Source of the DNA: Pseudomonas sp. PSE14
Lineage (GTDB): Bacteria > Pseudomonadota > Gammaproteobacteria > Pseudomonadales > Pseudomonadaceae
Assembly (NCBI RefSeq): GCF_029203285.1
Contig: NZ_CP115669.1
Coordinates: 1,736,001 to 1,800,000, forward strand
Length of the DNA stretch: 64,000 nucleotides
Direction of reading: 5' to 3'
Shown: positions 62,437 to 64,000 of the stretch, piece after piece
How the letters are laid out: the number at the start of each line of letters is the position of its first letter
Position numbering within the stretch: position 1 is the first letter of the stretch
Made by a program: the position numbers and the translations under genes
The notes under the pieces: generated by a model
Told to the model about the DNA's origin: nothing
The model's database searches: none
What the model saw: the letters and a program-made list of their open reading frames with translations, nothing else

Positions 62437-62979
62437 GTGGCATTTACCTGGGTCGATTGGACGATGATCGGCATCATCGTCATTTCCAGCCTGATCAGCT
62501 TGAGCCGAGGCTTCGTCAAGGAAGCCCTGTCGCTGGTCACCTGGATCGTAGCCGGTGCGGTCGCCTGGATGTTCGGCGGCGCGCTGGCCGAGCATCTCGC
62601 ACCCTACATCCAGCTGCCCTCCGGGCGTGTCATTGCTGCCTGCGCCATTCTTTTCGTCGTTACGCTGCTGCTGGGCGCACTCGTCAATTTCCTCATCAGC
62701 GAGCTGGTGCGCGTGACCGGCATGTCTGGCACCGACCGCGTGCTCGGCATGGTCTTCGGTGGCGCCCGTGGCGTGTTGCTGGTGGTGCTGCTGGTCGGGC
62801 TGCTGAGCCTGGCGCCGGTGCAGCAGGACCCATGGTGGCAGCAATCTGTGCTGCTACCGCATTTCCTGATCGTCGCCGACTGGTCGAAGAACACCATTCT
62901 GACTTTTGCCGGGCATTGGATGTCCGGCGTTACCATCGCTCCGCCGTCCGGAGCGGGTACTTTGCTGCCGGCCCAGTGA
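62437..62979 (+). CDS. cvpA: CvpA family membrane protein
   Basis: A 180-residue inner-membrane protein with four predicted helices, starting at GTG (FTWVDWTMIGIIVISSLISL). Named after the colicin V production phenotype in E. coli; associated with envelope homeostasis and purine-related growth. Immediately before purF, as in many gamma-proteobacteria. Confidence 0.93.
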   Translation: MAFTWVDWTMIGIIVISSLISLSRGFVKEALSLVTWIVAGAVAWMFGGALAEHLAPYIQLPSGRVIAACAILFVVTLLLGALVNFLISELVRVTGMSGTDRVLGMVFGGARGVLLVVLLVGLLSLAPVQQDPWWQQSVLLPHFLIVADWSKNTILTFAGHWMSGVTIAPPSGAGTLLPAQ

Positions 62980-63084
62980 GGGGCAGGTGGAGGCGACGGG
63001 AAGCCGTCGCCGTAACGGCAGGTCCGGTGGATACTGCCGAGTAACGGATTGTTTTAGCCTGAAACCAACTAGGGGTTGCGTCGC

Positions 63085-64000
63085 ATGTGTGGCATCGTCG
63101 GTATCGTGGGCAAGTCGAACGTCAATCAGGCGCTCTATGACGCGCTCACCGTTCTCCAGCATCGTGGCCAGGACGCTGCGGGGATCGTCACCTGTCAGGA
63201 TGACCGCCTGTACCTGCGCAAGGACAACGGCCTGGTCCGCGACGTCTTCCAGCAGCGCCATATGCAGCGCCTGGTCGGCAAGATCGGTATCGGCCACGTG
63301 CGCTACCCCACCGCGGGCAGCTCCAGCTCCGCCGAGGCGCAGCCGTTCTACGTGAATTCGCCCTACGGCATCACCCTGGCGCACAACGGCAACCTGACCA
63401 ACGTCGAGCAGTTGGCCAAGGAAATCTACGAATCCGACCTGCGCCACGTGAACACCAACTCCGACTCGGAAGTGCTGCTCAACGTGTTCGCCCATGAGCT
63501 GGCGGTGCGCAACAAGCTGCAGCCCACCGAGGAAGACGTCTTCGCCGCCGTGGCCGGCGTGCACGCCCGCTGCGTCGGCGGTTATGCCGTGGTGGCGATG
63601 ATCACCGGCTACGGCATCGTCGGCTTCCGCGACCCGCATGCGATCCGCCCGATCGTCTTCGGCCAGCGCCACACCGAGAACGGCGTGGAATACATGATCG
63701 CCTCGGAAAGCGTGGCCCTGGACGTCCTCGGCTTCACCCTGATCCGCGACCTGGCGCCGGGCGAAGCGGTATACATCACCGAAGACGGCAAGCTGTTCAC
63801 CCGCCAGTGCGCGGCCAACCCGCAGTACGCGCCGTGCATCTTCGAGCACGTGTACCTGGCGCGTCCGGACTCCATCATGGACGGCATCTCGGTCTACAAG
63901 GCGCGCCTGCGCATGGGCGAGAAGCTGGCCGACAAGATCCTGCGCGAGCGCCCGGACCACGACATCGACGTGGTCATCCCGATCCCGGACACCAGCCGCA
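63085..64000 (+). CDS. purF: Amidophosphoribosyltransferase, N-terminal part
   Basis: The first 305 residues of PurF, the first enzyme of purine synthesis; the gene runs past the window edge. Catalytic Cys2 (MCGIVGIVG) of the glutaminase domain, [11 protein letters not shown] (about residues 24-34), [12 protein letters not shown] (about 71-82) and LAHNGNLTN (about 98-106), followed by the start of the phosphoribosyltransferase domain. The last visible residues are [11 protein letters not shown], the conserved PRPP-binding approach. No internal stop seen. Confidence 0.97.
   Translation, partial: MCGIVGIVGKSNVNQALYDALTVLQHRGQDAAGIVTCQDDRLYLRKDNGLVRDVFQQRHMQRLVGKIGIGHVRYPTAGSSSSAEAQPFYVNSPYGITLAHNGNLTNVEQLAKEIYESDLRHVNTNSDSEVLLNVFAHELAVRNKLQPTEEDVFAAVAGVHARCVGGYAVVAMITGYGIVGFRDPHAIRPIVFGQRHTENGVEYMIASESVALDVLGFTLIRDLAPGEAVYITEDGKLFTRQCAANPQYAPCIFEHVYLARPDSIMDGISVYKARLRMGEKLADKILRERPDHDIDVVIPIPDTSR

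Overview
The window is a high-GC, gene-dense stretch of a Pseudomonas chromosome, close to the P. aeruginosa / P. nitroreducens side of the genus. Evidence: the gene content and local order follow P. aeruginosa PAO1 blocks recalled from memory (gltBFGK-oprB-hexR-zwf-pgl-eda; ppiA to azoR; ihfB to gltX; leuC to purF), there are many Pseudomonas REP doublets, and several proteins look nearly identical to PAO1 versions (IHF-beta, for example). Species cannot be fixed from this sequence. There is no prophage, insertion sequence, CRISPR array or plasmid function; almost everything is core genome, with a few small accessory pieces.

Layout. 1-12.2 kb: the end of a GtrS-type sensor kinase, a small DUF559 nuclease-like gene enclosed by GGGAGAGGG palindromic repeats, then glucose uptake (gltBFGK, oprB), a hexose-6-phosphate mutarotase, HexR, and the Entner-Doudoroff genes zwf-pgl-eda. 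12.3-17.8 kb: an ABC exporter, periplasmic cyclophilin, alpha/beta hydrolase, LysR regulator, small secreted protein and azoreductase. 17.9-24.4 kb: ihfB, lapA-lapB (control of LPS synthesis), a three-gene O-antigen initiation set (wbpV-like, wbpL, wbpM) and a ComEA-like protein. 24.4-34.1 kb: tRNA-Asn, an aromatic aminotransferase, uvrB, an EmrAB-type efflux pair with a divergent LysR gene, gltX, and a duplicated tRNA-Ala/tRNA-Glu operon with a strong promoter. 34.1-39.4 kb: TetR plus hydrolase, a second KDPG-aldolase-like gene with a thioesterase, dusC, a short-chain dehydrogenase, and ibpA behind a sigma-32-like promoter and a ROSE-type RNA thermometer. 39.4-46.7 kb: a D-amino-acid dehydrogenase / RidA / LeuT-fold transporter unit with a divergent XRE-cupin regulator, a 4xPAS-GGDEF-EAL protein and a LysR regulator. 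46.8-64 kb: leuC-leuD-methyltransferase-leuB-asd, a truncated FimV paralogue, a USG-1-like protein, fimV, truA, trpF, accD, folC, dedD, cvpA and the start of purF.

How the genes work together. The first block takes glucose from the outer membrane to pyruvate and glyceraldehyde-3-phosphate, and 15-bp HexR-like palindromes lie before both the mutarotase gene and zwf. The ihfB-wbpM block concerns the cell envelope. The 39-43 kb unit looks like a self-contained D-amino-acid catabolic module. The last block is mostly branched-chain amino acid, aspartate-family, tryptophan, fatty-acid, folate and purine biosynthesis around the polar hub protein FimV.

Most interesting candidates: (1) the DUF559 gene whose last codons and stop are made of the flanking palindromic repeat; (2) the D-amino-acid module, whose dehydrogenase has replaced two substrate-pocket residues of P. 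aeruginosa D-arginine dehydrogenase; (3) a periplasm-only FimV paralogue next to fimV; (4) ihfB without rpsA together with a stripped-down O-antigen locus; (5) RNA structures over the ribosome binding sites of ibpA and azoR.
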